Below are positions 15,835 to 22,940 of a DNA stretch of 64,000 nucleotides, in pieces (within the stretch, counting starts at the first letter, position 1; each line of letters begins with the position of its first letter). The translations under genes and the position numbers were made by a program. Location: positions 124,001 through 188,000 of the forward strand of contig NZ_VRLV01000016.1 in the NCBI RefSeq assembly GCF_009760925.1. Reading direction: 5' to 3'. The notes beneath the pieces are model-generated. The model was not told the DNA's origin and made no database searches. It saw only the letters and a program-made list of their open reading frames with translations. The stretch is from Nonomuraea typhae (GTDB taxonomy: Bacteria; Actinomycetota; Actinomycetes; Streptosporangiales; Streptosporangiaceae).

Positions 15835-16677
15835 TCACGACGTTCTCGTCACGGCGAATAGCGGGTTGACGGTGTGCTGATTGCCACGTAGCCCCTCACG
15901 GACGAGCTGGGCCTTGAACAGCAACTCGGGGTCGCCGGGGCGGACCAGCGTCTTGAAGCGCCGCTTCCCGCCGTGGATGCCAGCCTCGTGCAGGTACAGG
16001 AACGGCTTGCCCTTGTAGCTGGGCTCGAAGTGCTGAGGCCCGTCCTTGTAACACTGGCGCTTCTGGTCCCACGGGCCTTGGCGGCGCTGGTCGATTAGGT
16101 AGCCCTTGCTGTACAGGTGCTCGAAGAAGACACGTTCGCGGACTTCGCTGAAGTACTTCTTGTGGAACTTGGTCAGGGTGATGCCGGGGCCGCCCTCAAA
16201 CTCGGCGAATTTCCGCTCTACGACTTCGGCGCGTTCCTCGGCCTTGTCGGCGCGGGCGGCCTCCAACTCGGCGCGCTCTTCCGCCTCGATGACCATGTAC
16301 GCGAGCTCTTTACGGGACGGCTCCCGATGGACGGCTGCGTGGCCGGCCTCTGCCTGGTGGGTCTTGACCGCGAAGTAGGTCTGGGCGGCGGCCACCTCGG
16401 GCTTGCGCGGGTCGCAGTTCATTCCCACGAGGTAGGCGGCGTACCGCGTCAACCGGTAGTCCTTGGCGGCACGCCCAACCTGACCTGCATTTTTGCGGGC
16501 ATCCGCAAAAATGGACTCCACATCGGCACCCACGTTGGCGGCAGCCAGCTTCGCCCGCTCTACGGCATCGTTGAACTGTCGCCACTGTATGTAGCCCATG
16601 AGCGGCATGAGGTCGCGGGCAAGCCAGTGCTCGCCAAGTTCGTCTGTTCGCTTGATCGAGTCGAAGGGCGAGTTCAT
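15835..16677 (-). CDS. BRO/KilA-type phage antirepressor
   Basis: 280 residues. Residues 15-110 are a Bro-N-type domain (WLARDLMPLMGYIQWRQFND, then YAAYLVGMNCDPRKPEVAAA and YFAVKTHQAE) as in DNA-damage-inducible protein D. A coiled-coil of Glu/Ala/Arg spans 125-165. A KilAC-like C-terminal DNA-binding domain follows (PSYKGKPFLYLHEAGIHGG). Such proteins antagonise repressors in phages and integrative elements. The ATG overlaps the stop of the BldC-like gene, so they act from one transcript. Confidence 0.75.
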   Translation of the reverse strand: MNSPFDSIKRTDELGEHWLARDLMPLMGYIQWRQFNDAVERAKLAAANVGADVESIFADARKNAGQVGRAAKDYRLTRYAAYLVGMNCDPRKPEVAAAQTYFAVKTHQAEAGHAAVHREPSRKELAYMVIEAEERAELEAARADKAEERAEVVERKFAEFEGGPGITLTKFHKKYFSEVRERVFFEHLYSKGYLIDQRRQGPWDQKRQCYKDGPQHFEPSYKGKPFLYLHEAGIHGGKRRFKTLVRPGDPELLFKAQLVREGLRGNQHTVNPLFAVTRTS

Positions 16678-16838
16678 CTCGACACCTCTTCGCCAAGTAC
16701 CGCGGCGATGTCAGCGGCGCGGAATCGGTACTGCTGGCCGCCCGGGGTCCGAACTGCCCGGAGCTTGCCCAAGCGCGCCCATTCCACGACGGTCTCGGGC
16801 TCCACTTCGAACAGCTCCGCAACTTCGCGGGTCTTCAT
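16674..16838 (-). CDS. BldC/MerR-type small DNA-binding protein (excisionase-like)
   Basis: 54 residues from ATG 16838 (MKTREVAELFEVEPETVVEW); AAGGCG lies upstream. An in-frame GTG at 16910 would add 24 residues. This is the classical short HTH with wing (LRAVRTPGGQQYRFRAADI) of BldC and element excisionases. It is first in the minus-strand transfer operon and faces a promoter with paired dyads, so it probably regulates that operon or directs excision. Confidence 0.7.
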   Translation of the reverse strand: MKTREVAELFEVEPETVVEWARLGKLRAVRTPGGQQYRFRAADIAAVLGEEVSR

Positions 16839-16930
16839 CAGGCGCCTTGAGCGCGATATCTGATCACGAGGGTCGGCGCCCACGAGAGCCTCCAAACCGG
16901 ACATCTCCACGGAACTTCATCCCCGGGGAG

Positions 16931-16983
16931 ACCTCCCCAGGGAACTTATGGTTAGACTGAACCTCCCCAGGGAGGTGTGTCAA
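16931..16983 (-). promoter_or_regulatory. Operator pair and -35 box between the transfer operon and GntR
   Basis: ACCTCCCCAGGGA occurs at 16931-16943 and 16961-16973, exactly 30 bp apart. The right copy extends to the palindrome CCTCCC-CA-GGGAGG. A consensus minus-strand -35 TTGACA lies at 16978-16983. The dyads sit where a repressor would block the transfer operon; the divergent GntR (17084) is the natural candidate. Confidence 0.5.
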
Positions 16984-17083
16984 GGGGTGAGTGAGAGTTA
17001 ACAGGCTGCATGTGGCCTCCCTGTGGAGATCCCCCTAGGCTGGTCGGGAGGGTCGAGCGACCCCTCTGATCAGGAGGCTTGTA

Positions 17084-17833
17084 ATGGCGCGATCTGTTGC
17101 CCAGGAGATCGCGGACGACTTGAGGGATGAAATCCAGTCCGGGCGTCTTGCGCCTGGCGGGCTGCTGCCGTCTGAGCGAGAGCTGATCGCGCGCTACAAG
17201 GTCAGCAAAACAACCGTGGCAAAGGCGTTGGCGCAGCTCAGGGCAGAAGGTCTGCTCGTCAGTGAGGTCGGGCGGGGGGTCTTCGTGCGCAGTGTTCAGC
17301 GACTTCGCCGATACGGCACGAAGCGGCACTTGCGCTCCGGGCGACCAGAGGGGACCGCCCCTCTCGAAGCGGAAGCCCAAGCGCAAGGGATGGTGCGAGA
17401 GCGGCACCTACTTGAAGTCGCCACTATTCCTGCCCCACGAGAAATCGCCGAGCTGCTCGGGGCTGATGAGGGGGCTGCCCTTGTCGTGCGCCGACATGTG
17501 CTGACGATCAACGGAGAGCCTGCCCAGATTGCGGACAGCTATTTTCTGGCATCCCAGGTTACGGGAACCATAATTGCGCAATTGGAGCAGATCTCCGGCG
17601 GGGTCCATGGCGAATTGGCCGAACTCCTCGGACACCCCCAGATGAGAGCAGTTGAGGACCTAATCGCCCGCATGCCTACACCGTCGGAAGCCGAGACGCT
17701 CACACTCCCGCCAGGGACTCCGGTTGTTGAGCTCACTCGGACGATCTACGCCGACGAGCGGCCGGTCGAGGTGACGAAGTTTCTGTTTGACGGCTCCCGG
17801 CACATATTCACCTACGACGTCCCGATGGATTGA
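17084..17833 (+). CDS. GntR/HutC-family regulator (wHTH plus UTRA)
   Basis: 249 residues, ATG behind CAGGAGG. Residues 1-70 are a winged helix (LRDEIQSGRLAPGGLLPSER, SKTTVAKALAQLRAEGLLV). Residues 95-245 form a UTRA effector domain. It stands alone on the plus strand, divergent from the transfer operon, exactly the position of the KorSA-type repressors that silence transfer and replication in actinomycete elements. That role is inferred from position and family. The ligand of the UTRA domain is unknown. Confidence 0.8.
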   Translation: MARSVAQEIADDLRDEIQSGRLAPGGLLPSERELIARYKVSKTTVAKALAQLRAEGLLVSEVGRGVFVRSVQRLRRYGTKRHLRSGRPEGTAPLEAEAQAQGMVRERHLLEVATIPAPREIAELLGADEGAALVVRRHVLTINGEPAQIADSYFLASQVTGTIIAQLEQISGGVHGELAELLGHPQMRAVEDLIARMPTPSEAETLTLPPGTPVVELTRTIYADERPVEVTKFLFDGSRHIFTYDVPMD

Positions 17834-17899
17834 CATCGCCCTGTGCCAGTACCAGCGGAATCGCGTGACGAGCCACATGCCGCGAGTTACCGTCGGAGC

Positions 17900-18061
17900 A
17901 TGGCCAAGGATGACGACGAGCAGAAGAAGCCAAAGCGACACCGCTGCGGTGCCTGCCTCGGCGAGGGCGGCGAGTGGGTCGAGGGTAACGGCCAGCCAGG
18001 CAAGAAGAAGCAGTGGGTGAAATGCCGCGCCTGCAAGGGAAGCGGTTGGCAGGATGCCTGA
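17900..18061 (+). CDS. DnaJ-type zinc-finger micro-protein
   Basis: 53 residues: MAKDDDEQKKPKRHR, then CGACLGEGGEW and CRACKGSGW, two CxxCxGxG half-motifs that together make a DnaJ-like zinc centre. Such small proteins are widespread in actinomycete elements. It overlaps the start of the next gene by 8 bp. The ATG has GGAG only 3 bp away and may be leaderless (TTACCG upstream). Confidence 0.6.
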   Translation: MAKDDDEQKKPKRHRCGACLGEGGEWVEGNGQPGKKKQWVKCRACKGSGWQDA

Positions 18062-18356
18062 CGCGATCAACTGCCCCCAGTGCGAAGGCCGCACTTGGGA
18101 GGCGCTCGGTACGCTCCGCATCGAGTGCGCCTTCTGCCATGGCCGCGGCACCGTAGGGGGGCCTGATGACCCAGAGGAGAACCCTCCTCTCCCGCCGGCC
18201 GAACCGCCACCTGCGTGGGAGCACAAGATCTGGCACGACATAGGAACGACGACTCTGACCTGCCGCTACTGCCTCGGAGCGCGTGTGGTCACCCACTACA
18301 ACGAAGAACGCCGCGTATTGCTCAGCTTGCCGTGTCCGGCCTGTTCGACGATTTAG
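18054..18356 (+). CDS. Four-CxxC zinc-finger protein (DnaJ-central-like)
   Basis: 100 residues with CPQC, CAFCHGRG, CRYCLGAR and CPAC, eight cysteines expected to bind two zinc ions as in the DnaJ central domain, with a proline-rich linker between the two halves. No J domain is present. Co-translated with 17900-18061. It may stabilise or recruit another element protein; function unknown. Confidence 0.6.
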   Translation: MPDAINCPQCEGRTWEALGTLRIECAFCHGRGTVGGPDDPEENPPLPPAEPPPAWEHKIWHDIGTTTLTCRYCLGARVVTHYNEERRVLLSLPCPACSTI

Positions 18357-18413
18357 CTCGCAGGTGCCTGAGCGGGAGATCCGCGACGCAGCCTCACAGA
18401 GGAGATCGAGCAC

Positions 18414-18833
18414 GTGCCTGATGAAGCCACCAAGCCAGAACGTCCACCCCTCGTCGCCGCCATCGTCACTTGCGAGCGGGGCGTCTTGGTGGGCAAGCGC
18501 AACGACGGGACGCCGCCTTGGACCTTCATTGCGGGTGAGGTCGAGCCCGGCGAATCCCTGGCAGACGCGGCTGTCCGCGAGGTCAAGGAAGAAACGGGTC
18601 TGCGAGTGGTGGCGGCCGAGAGGGAGATCGCGCGTCGGATCCACCCGAAGACTGGTCGCACGATGATCTACTTGGCGTGCTCTCCCACAGGGAAGACAGA
18701 CGTGATCGTTGGAGATCCCGAAGAGCTTGCCGAGGTCAAGTGGGTGAGTCTGTCCGAGGTCGACGAACTGCTGCCAGGCATCTTTGAGCCTGTCCGCGAA
18801 TACCTGTCGGAGCAGATCGGTAACCAGGTCTGA
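18414..18833 (+). CDS. Nudix hydrolase
   Basis: 139 residues from GTG 18414 with AGGAGATC upstream. The Nudix box at residues 41-63 is complete: GEVEPGESLADAAVREVKEE followed by TGL, including the REVKEE metal-binding glutamates. Preceding strands (VAAIVTCERGVLVGKRN) fit the fold. It hydrolyses a nucleoside diphosphate linked to X, substrate not predictable. It is often seen near GntR regulators in Streptomyces-type elements; the 18861 UTRA gene follows after 27 bp, so a shared transcript is likely. Confidence 0.8.
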   Translation: MPDEATKPERPPLVAAIVTCERGVLVGKRNDGTPPWTFIAGEVEPGESLADAAVREVKEETGLRVVAAEREIARRIHPKTGRTMIYLACSPTGKTDVIVGDPEELAEVKWVSLSEVDELLPGIFEPVREYLSEQIGNQV

Positions 18834-18860
18834 GGCGTGGAGTAACTCGAGGAGCCCTCT

Positions 18861-19433
18861 ATGTCCGTCCATGAGCTGCCGCCCCTGGTGCGGAACGCCG
18901 CCATCCGCCACAGCAAGGAGCACCGCGAGCGCGGGGGAGTCCGCGGCGCACTCGCCTCGGAGCTGGCCGAACTGGGCTACAAGCTGCAATCTGACAACAC
19001 CGTCGCCCCCGGCAAACCGCCAGCCGACGTAGCAGCTGTGCTGGGCGTAGACCCAGACGAGCAGAGCGTCGTCGTCCGGGCCCGGTACATGCGGGCGGAA
19101 GGCGTCCCGATCCAGATCGCCACCAGCTACATCCCGCTCAGCATCGCCGAAGGGACGCCGATCGCGGAGGTCGATCCCGGTGTGGGCGGCATCAGCTCTC
19201 GTCTGGCCGAGCTCGGGCACGGGCAGGCCCGCATCACGGAGCGCATCAGAGTGCGCCCGCCGACGCCGGCAGAGGCTGCCTTCCTCCGGATGACCGAAGA
19301 TCAGCGCGTGTACTACATCGTCCACACCGGCTGGACCGGTGACGACCGCCCGGTGAAGGTGAACATCTACGTCGCTCCCACCCACCAGTGGGACCTGGTC
19401 TACGAGTACCCCGTCGAACCAGGAGCGGAGTAG
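18861..19433 (+). CDS. UTRA-only GntR-like protein lacking the DNA-binding domain
   Basis: 190 residues, ATG with CGAGGAG upstream. From about residue 40 the sequence is a full UTRA ligand domain (SVVVRARYMRAEGVPIQIAT, PPTPAEAAFLRMTEDQRVYY, IYVAPTHQWDLVYEYPVEP). The N-terminal 40 residues (MSVHELPPLVRNAAIRHSKE) do not form a winged helix. Either a truncated GntR regulator or an effector-binding partner that forms mixed dimers with the full-length GntR proteins at 17084 and 21006. No frameshift scar is seen upstream. Confidence 0.7.
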   Translation: MSVHELPPLVRNAAIRHSKEHRERGGVRGALASELAELGYKLQSDNTVAPGKPPADVAAVLGVDPDEQSVVVRARYMRAEGVPIQIATSYIPLSIAEGTPIAEVDPGVGGISSRLAELGHGQARITERIRVRPPTPAEAAFLRMTEDQRVYYIVHTGWTGDDRPVKVNIYVAPTHQWDLVYEYPVEPGAE

Positions 19434-19526
19434 TAACAGCGGCAGGAAACGGGGGACAGGCTCCCGCCGTTCACGTACGTTCAGCATGATCGGCCCTCTC
19501 CTTGATAGGGGTGCCGGTTGTTGGAG

Positions 19527-19560
19527 GACCCCGCCGGCGTTGCGAGCGCTGGCGGGGTCT
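19527..19560 (+). terminator. Terminator of the 17900-19433 operon
   Basis: Arms GACCCCGCC (19527-19535) and GGCGGGGTC (19551-19559), extended by GGCG/CGCT pairing in the loop, followed by TTCTGTTGTT. Confidence 0.65.
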
Positions 19561-19666
19561 TCTGTTGTTCATGGACTTGGGGTCCGGCACGGCGCGAGGG
19601 AAGGACGTGGACGCCGCGCCGGACGATGGGTGGTCCCGCCCACCCGGAAGGACGGGACCACGATCT

Positions 19667-19882
19667 CTAGGAGACCCTCGGCAGCAGCTGCTTCTTGGGC
19701 TCGTGTCGTCCGTAGGACTGTGATCCCTCGATAGGGCGTTTCGGGCACTCGATCTGTAGCGAGACGCCGGCGGGCGGCGGGCTGTTGAGGTCCGTGTACC
19801 AGCCTTCACCGTGTTTCTGGATCGTGTTCTTGCAGTACCGGCAGGTGCCGATCTCCTTCGGGCGGGTCACGTGGTCCCTCAT
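19667..19882 (-). CDS. Small Cys-containing protein, unknown
   Basis: 71 residues from ATG 19882, or 67 from GTG 19870 which has AGGGA in front. CRYCKNTIQKHGEGWYTD and a later IECPKRP give three cysteines and a likely half zinc ribbon at the N-terminus. Resembles many short element proteins of actinomycetes. Function unknown. Confidence 0.5.
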   Translation of the reverse strand: MRDHVTRPKEIGTCRYCKNTIQKHGEGWYTDLNSPPPAGVSLQIECPKRPIEGSQSYGRHEPKKQLLPRVS

Positions 19883-19894
19883 TCCGGGTCAAGC

Positions 19895-19940
19895 GGGTGG
19901 CCCCGTCCTCGCCCCCTCCGGCCGAGGCGCGGGGCCACCC
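19895..19940 (-). terminator. Hairpin downstream of the 20105 gene
   Basis: Perfect 11-bp arms GGGTGGCCCCG and CGGGGCCACCC with a 24-nt loop, about 165 bp after the stop of the minus-strand gene ending at 20105. Confidence 0.5.
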
Positions 19941-20104
19941 GTGCCCCTGCCGATAGGTGAATCAGCAAGGACGTCTGTGGAGTTGCGCGGCCCCGCCCCC
20001 GGGCCGCACTGGGCGGGGCCGCTGGGATCCCGGCGTTCGGCGGTTGCCGGGAGGTGGAACCGCCTGGCCCGCGAGCTTGCGGCGATCACACGGGCCAGAC
20101 GGGC

Positions 20105-20434
20105 TCAGGGGTGAAAGCCCGGCTCCTGTCTGGCCTCCGCATCTGCACACCCCAGCGCGAGGGAGACCAGGGACCAGGAGCCGGGCGGTCTGCGGTACTG
20201 CTGCGGGATCTGGGCGGACTCCTGCTGGAGCCGTGCCCGTCGTCGTTCCTGCTCGAAGAGTTGGTCGGCGAGGTCGTCGATGTCGCCGGTACGGATCATG
20301 CTTTGGCAGCCGGGCGGCGTGAGCTTCTCCACCCTGGTTGCCCAGAAGTGATCAACGTGGGTGATGGCCCACTGGTCGTATTCCAGGCGGAGGTCTATGA
20401 GGCGGCCGGCAATGGCGTCGTCGTGCGGGATCAC
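20105..20434 (-). CDS. Element protein of unknown function
   Basis: About 109 residues if started at GTG 20434 (VIPHDDAIAGRLIDLRLEYD), which overlaps the stop of a 14-codon ORF with a strong ribosome-binding site; a TTG at 20557 would give 150 residues. Contains WATRVEKLTPPGCQSMIRTG and an Arg/Gln-rich helix (EQERRRARLQQESAQ). No family recognised. It is divergent from the PPOX gene across a paired dyad operator. Confidence 0.45.
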   Translation of the reverse strand: MIPHDDAIAGRLIDLRLEYDQWAITHVDHFWATRVEKLTPPGCQSMIRTGDIDDLADQLFEQERRRARLQQESAQIPQQYRRPPGSWSLVSLALGCADAEARQEPGFHP

Positions 20435-20475
20435 GATGTGACCGCCGGCAGTGAAGGCCGTGATGTGGCTGCCAT
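20431..20475 (-). other. 14-codon leader-like ORF coupled to 20434
   Basis: GGAGGAG precedes ATG 20475; the peptide reads MAATSRPSLPAVTS and its TGA overlaps the GTG of the next gene. It could be a translational leader, or a sign of a frameshift near 20435 that split a longer N-terminus. Confidence 0.35.
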
Positions 20476-20511
20476 CGGGACTCCTCCGCTCTGCAGATGC
20501 GGCTTCCGCGT

Positions 20512-20558
20512 CTTGCCTATGCAAGTGACTGTAGATGGAGCACACTTGACTAGGCAAG
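20512..20558. promoter_or_regulatory. Paired CTTG-N6-CAAG operators between divergent genes
   Basis: CTTGCCTATGCAAG (20512-20525) and CTTGACTAGGCAAG (20545-20558) are near-palindromes centred 33 bp apart, three helical turns. They resemble HutC/GntR-family operators with a TCTAGA-like core. The GntR gene at 21006, two genes downstream, is the likely binder. Confidence 0.5.
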
Positions 20559-20580
20559 CACTTGGAGAGGATTCCCTTCG

Positions 20581-21009
20581 GTGTTCAATACAGAGATGGA
20601 TCAGGTGGAAGCCCGAAGCAGATTCGCGTCCGCCAGAGTCGCCAGACTTGCCACCGCCGACCGCGACGGCGTGCCACACCTCGTGCCCGTCACCTTCGAC
20701 GTGGACGGCGACACGGTGGCCTTCGTCATCGATCACAAGCCGAAGAAGACCCTGAACCTCCGCCGGCTCCGTAACATCGCGGACAACCCGCGCGTCTCCT
20801 TGCTCGTCGACGAGTACGCCGACGACTGGAACAGCCTCTGGTGGGCACGCGCGGACGGCACCGCCGAGATCGTCGAGGCCGGGGCGCGGCGTGATCGGGC
20901 GGTCGGCAGACTGTCGGAGCGCTATGACCAGTACCGTGAAAACCCGCCGCAAGGCCCAGCGGTGCTCATCGCCGTCTCGGCCTGGAGCGGATGGGCGTAC
21001 ACCGCATGA
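20581..21009 (+). CDS. PPOX-class F420-dependent oxidoreductase (TIGR03668-like)
   Basis: 142 residues from GTG 20581 (GGAGAGG 11 bp upstream) or ATG 20596. The split-beta-barrel flavin fold is recognisable in RVARLATADRDGVPHLVPVT, FVIDHKPKKTLNLRRLRNI, PRVSLLVDEYADDWNSLWWA and LIAVSAWSGWAYTA, the pattern of the F420-binding TIGR03668 family. Presumed substrate is a small electrophilic or aromatic compound reduced with F420H2; unknown here. Co-translated with the following GntR gene (ATGA), which probably controls it. Confidence 0.8.
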   Translation: MFNTEMDQVEARSRFASARVARLATADRDGVPHLVPVTFDVDGDTVAFVIDHKPKKTLNLRRLRNIADNPRVSLLVDEYADDWNSLWWARADGTAEIVEAGARRDRAVGRLSERYDQYRENPPQGPAVLIAVSAWSGWAYTA

Positions 21010-21791
21010 CCACGACGGCAGGAGGCACGGTGAGCGCACCCTTCCGGCGCATCGCTGCCGAACTTCGCAGACAGATCGCTGACGGCACGCTCGCGCCTGG
21101 AGACCTCGTCCCTTCGGAGTCCGAGCTGGTGGCCCGGTTCGGGACCTCTCGCGAGACCGTCCGGAAGGCTCTGAACGAGCTGAAGCGCGAGGGGCACATC
21201 CAAAGCACGCAAGGTGCTCGGTCGCGGGTGCGCCGACAGGCGCCCACCCTGATGCAGTCCACAGGCGCGGTCTGGCGGCTGCGGCGGGAAGGCGGCTCTC
21301 CCAACTTCAACGCCCAGATGGCGGCGTCCGGCCAGAAGGCGGAGCAGCGGCTGCTCTTCGTGGAGATCGTGGAGGCGGTACCCGAGATCGCCGAGCGGCT
21401 CCAGATCCCCGATGGGGCCAACGTCGTCATGCGGCGGCTGCTCTTCTTCGTCGACGGCGAGCCGGTGCAGCGAAGCGACGGCTACTATCCCGCCGCCCAG
21501 TTCGCCGACACGGCGATCGCACGCAACGAGCGCATCGCGGGCGGGGCGCTGGCCTACGTGGAGGATGTGATGGGCCGCCGCATCGCCCGCTTCATCGATC
21601 GGATCGCCGCCAGGCTTCCTCGCCCCGATGAGTGCGTCGACCTCCGGATCGATCCGGGCGTCCCGGTGGCTCGCACGTTGCGTGTCGCCTTGGACGAGTC
21701 CGGAACTCCCGTCGAGGTGTTGGACACGGTGGCCATCGGCGAACGGCATCTGTACGAATACGAGATCGACGTTCCGCCGGCCACAGCCTGA
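21006..21791 (+). CDS. GntR/HutC-family regulator (wHTH plus UTRA)
   Basis: 261 residues from ATG 21006, overlapping the oxidoreductase stop; GTG 21030 with GGAGG upstream is an alternative start. The winged helix (LRRQIADGTLAPGDLVPSES, TSRETVRKALNELKREGHI) is followed by a UTRA domain (FVDGEPVQRSDGYYPAAQFA). Likely senses a small molecule and represses its own operon through the dyads at 20512-20558. Overall layout like 17084-17833 but sequence clearly different. Confidence 0.8.
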   Translation: MTTTAGGTVSAPFRRIAAELRRQIADGTLAPGDLVPSESELVARFGTSRETVRKALNELKREGHIQSTQGARSRVRRQAPTLMQSTGAVWRLRREGGSPNFNAQMAASGQKAEQRLLFVEIVEAVPEIAERLQIPDGANVVMRRLLFFVDGEPVQRSDGYYPAAQFADTAIARNERIAGGALAYVEDVMGRRIARFIDRIAARLPRPDECVDLRIDPGVPVARTLRVALDESGTPVEVLDTVAIGERHLYEYEIDVPPATA

Positions 21792-21990
21792 AGGTGCGGC
21801 GCCCGATCTCGTGACCTGAGGGCTAGTAGGCGGTCTTGGTCCTTGCGCCTACTGTCTTGTGCAGGACGCAAGGCATGGCTCGGTCTCTGCTGGCGCGGCG
21901 ACGCGGCCCGACACCCCCGGCTAGGGAGGTGATTCCGCGCCGCCGCTTCCCGACCTCCCCTACCCGATGCGAGCAGCGCTCACACACAGG

Positions 21991-22020
21991 ACTACCTGGG
22001 TCTACCTAGTACCACCTGGG
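21991..22020 (+). promoter_or_regulatory. Repeat/operator region before the short GntR gene
   Basis: Contains CTACCTGGG, CTACCTAGT and CACCTGGG in 30 bp. The core TACCTAGTACCACCT (22003-22017) is almost the same as TACCTAGTGCACCT in front of the other short GntR gene (32366-32379 in element B), which argues for autoregulation by both proteins. The preceding stretch 21792-21990 shows no gene. Confidence 0.5.
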
Positions 22021-22067
22021 ACGTGCCTGGTGAACTGGGGGAGTGATGGGCTCACTACGTTCGGTCC

Positions 22068-22328
22068 ATGATCAGAAGGTGGGAGCCGCAGTATGAGTGG
22101 CAGCGGGTTGCCGATGCGCTCCGCGACCGCGTGAAGGACGGCACCTACCGCCCGCAGGGCCGCATGCCGGCCATCCACCAGATCCAGGACGAGTACGGGG
22201 TCGGGCGAAACACCGCCCTCCATGCGATCAGGTCGCTCGTCGAGGAGGGGTGGCTGGTCATCAAGCCGAAGATCGGCACCTACGTGCGCCCTCGCGAGGA
22301 GTGGCCTACGAGCCAGGACGAAACCTGA
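22068..22328 (+). CDS. Short GntR regulator, winged helix only
   Basis: 86 residues: WQRVADALRDRVKDGTYRPQ, IHQIQDEYGVGRNTALHAIR and WLVIKPKIGTYVRP make a complete GntR winged helix, with no effector domain. No obvious ribosome-binding site. It lies next to the right end of element A, as its homologue 32428-32682 does in element B. Probable element repressor acting on the 22003-22017 site. Tail-to-tail overlap of 23 bp with the next gene. Confidence 0.7.
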   Translation: MIRRWEPQYEWQRVADALRDRVKDGTYRPQGRMPAIHQIQDEYGVGRNTALHAIRSLVEEGWLVIKPKIGTYVRPREEWPTSQDET

Positions 22329-22560
22329 CTCTCTGGATGAGGCTGAGCTGCTGGGTCAGGATCGCGGCGAGAGCCTCGGCGCTGGGCTGGACGATGTAGC
22401 GGTGGAGGCCGGCCATGGCCGGCGCCTCGGGCGAGGTGGACCTGATCGCGTACCACATGCCGGCCCGGCTGCACCCGATGCGCCAGGAGGGGAATGTCTG
22501 GCGGAGGGCGGCGAGCTGGCGGTGGGCGAGTTGAGCGGCTGCCGGGTCAGGACTGATCAA
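22306..22560 (-). CDS. Small conserved-type element protein, unknown
   Basis: 84 residues from TTG 22560 with AGGAG 6 bp upstream. LRQTFPSWRIGCSRAGMWYA is the pattern (FPxWxI...WxA) of a short protein family common in actinomycete genomes and elements; PSAEALAAILTQQL follows. Function unknown. Confidence 0.55.
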   Translation of the reverse strand: MISPDPAAAQLAHRQLAALRQTFPSWRIGCSRAGMWYAIRSTSPEAPAMAGLHRYIVQPSAEALAAILTQQLSLIQRVRFRPGS

Positions 22561-22677
22561 CGTAGCTCCTGAGGCTCGAGGTGCGAACTTGCAACTCTAG
22601 TACGCACGTTCGAGGCAGCCTATGTGGCGCTTCGGTAAGTCTCGTCTTACCGCTCGCTGCGCCATCGCCATGATCAA

Positions 22678-22699
22678 GTGGGAGCAGAGTGGGAGCAGA
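22678..22699. repeat. Two abutting 11-bp repeats, likely integrase arm sites of element A
   Basis: GTGGGAGCAGA is repeated head to tail without spacer, about 115 bp before the att core. Short direct repeats at this distance are typical arm-type binding sites of tyrosine integrases. The repeats differ from those of element B, suggesting another integrase. The 22561-22815 gap holds no gene. Confidence 0.5.
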
Positions 22700-22815
22700 C
22701 GGCGTCGCTCACCGTCGTTTCCGGTGGTGTCTCGTGGTACCCCGTCGCACCCGATATCGCCTCTGACCTGCGGCGGAGCGTGCTGAGCAGGGGTGGGCCA
22801 TGACGGAAAGCCCTG

Positions 22816-22860
22816 TTCACACCGAAGAGGTCACTGGTTCGATCCCAGTATCGCCCACCA
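22816..22860 (+). other. att site between the elements (tRNA 3' half, anticodon loop to CCA)
   Basis: Reads as the TTCACAC anticodon loop (anticodon CAC, valine), the T-arm ACTGG-TTCGATC-CCAGT, the acceptor strand ATCGCCC and ACCA. The 5' half of a tRNA is absent upstream, so this is not a functional tRNA gene. Identical to 33220-33264. Confidence 0.85.
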
Positions 22861-22867
22861 GGTCAAG

Positions 22868-22899
22868 AGGGGTTTCGGAGTAGATCCGGAGCCCCTTTT
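22868..22899 (+). terminator. Terminator behind the att site
   Basis: Stem AGGGGTTTCGG with CCGGAGCCCCT (two G-T pairs), 7-nt loop, followed by TTTT. It would end a tRNA transcript restored at this site. Confidence 0.65.
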
Positions 22900-22918
22900 G
22901 CGTGTCTGAGAAGTCGAG

Positions 22919-22938
22919 GGGAGCCAATCGGGGAGCCA
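22919..22938. repeat. Left arm-type repeats of element B
   Basis: GGGAGCCA at 22919-22926 and 22931-22938, between the att core and the integrase stop. The same octamer pair occurs near the right end at 33093-33113. Confidence 0.55.
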
Positions 22939-22940
22939 TC

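Larger units (their letters stand above)
1..22860. mobile_element. Element A: tRNA-Val-associated phage/conjugative element (left end outside window)
   Basis: Right boundary is the 45-bp tRNA 3'-end repeat at 22816-22860. Contents are a phage lysis end (1-2177), an immunity-like region (2530-9457), TraB/FtsK with small partners (9809-16838) and GntR-type regulators (17084-22328). No integrase is visible; by analogy with element B it should lie just right of the intact tRNA, outside the window. No second att copy is seen between the phage genes and the conjugation genes, so they are treated as one composite element. That unity is inferred. Confidence 0.6.

Noticed and set aside
22816..22860. 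A tRNA-Val gene at this site and at 33220-33264
   Set aside because: Only the 3' half (anticodon loop to CCA) is present; the D-arm and 5' acceptor strand are missing in both places, so these are att sites.
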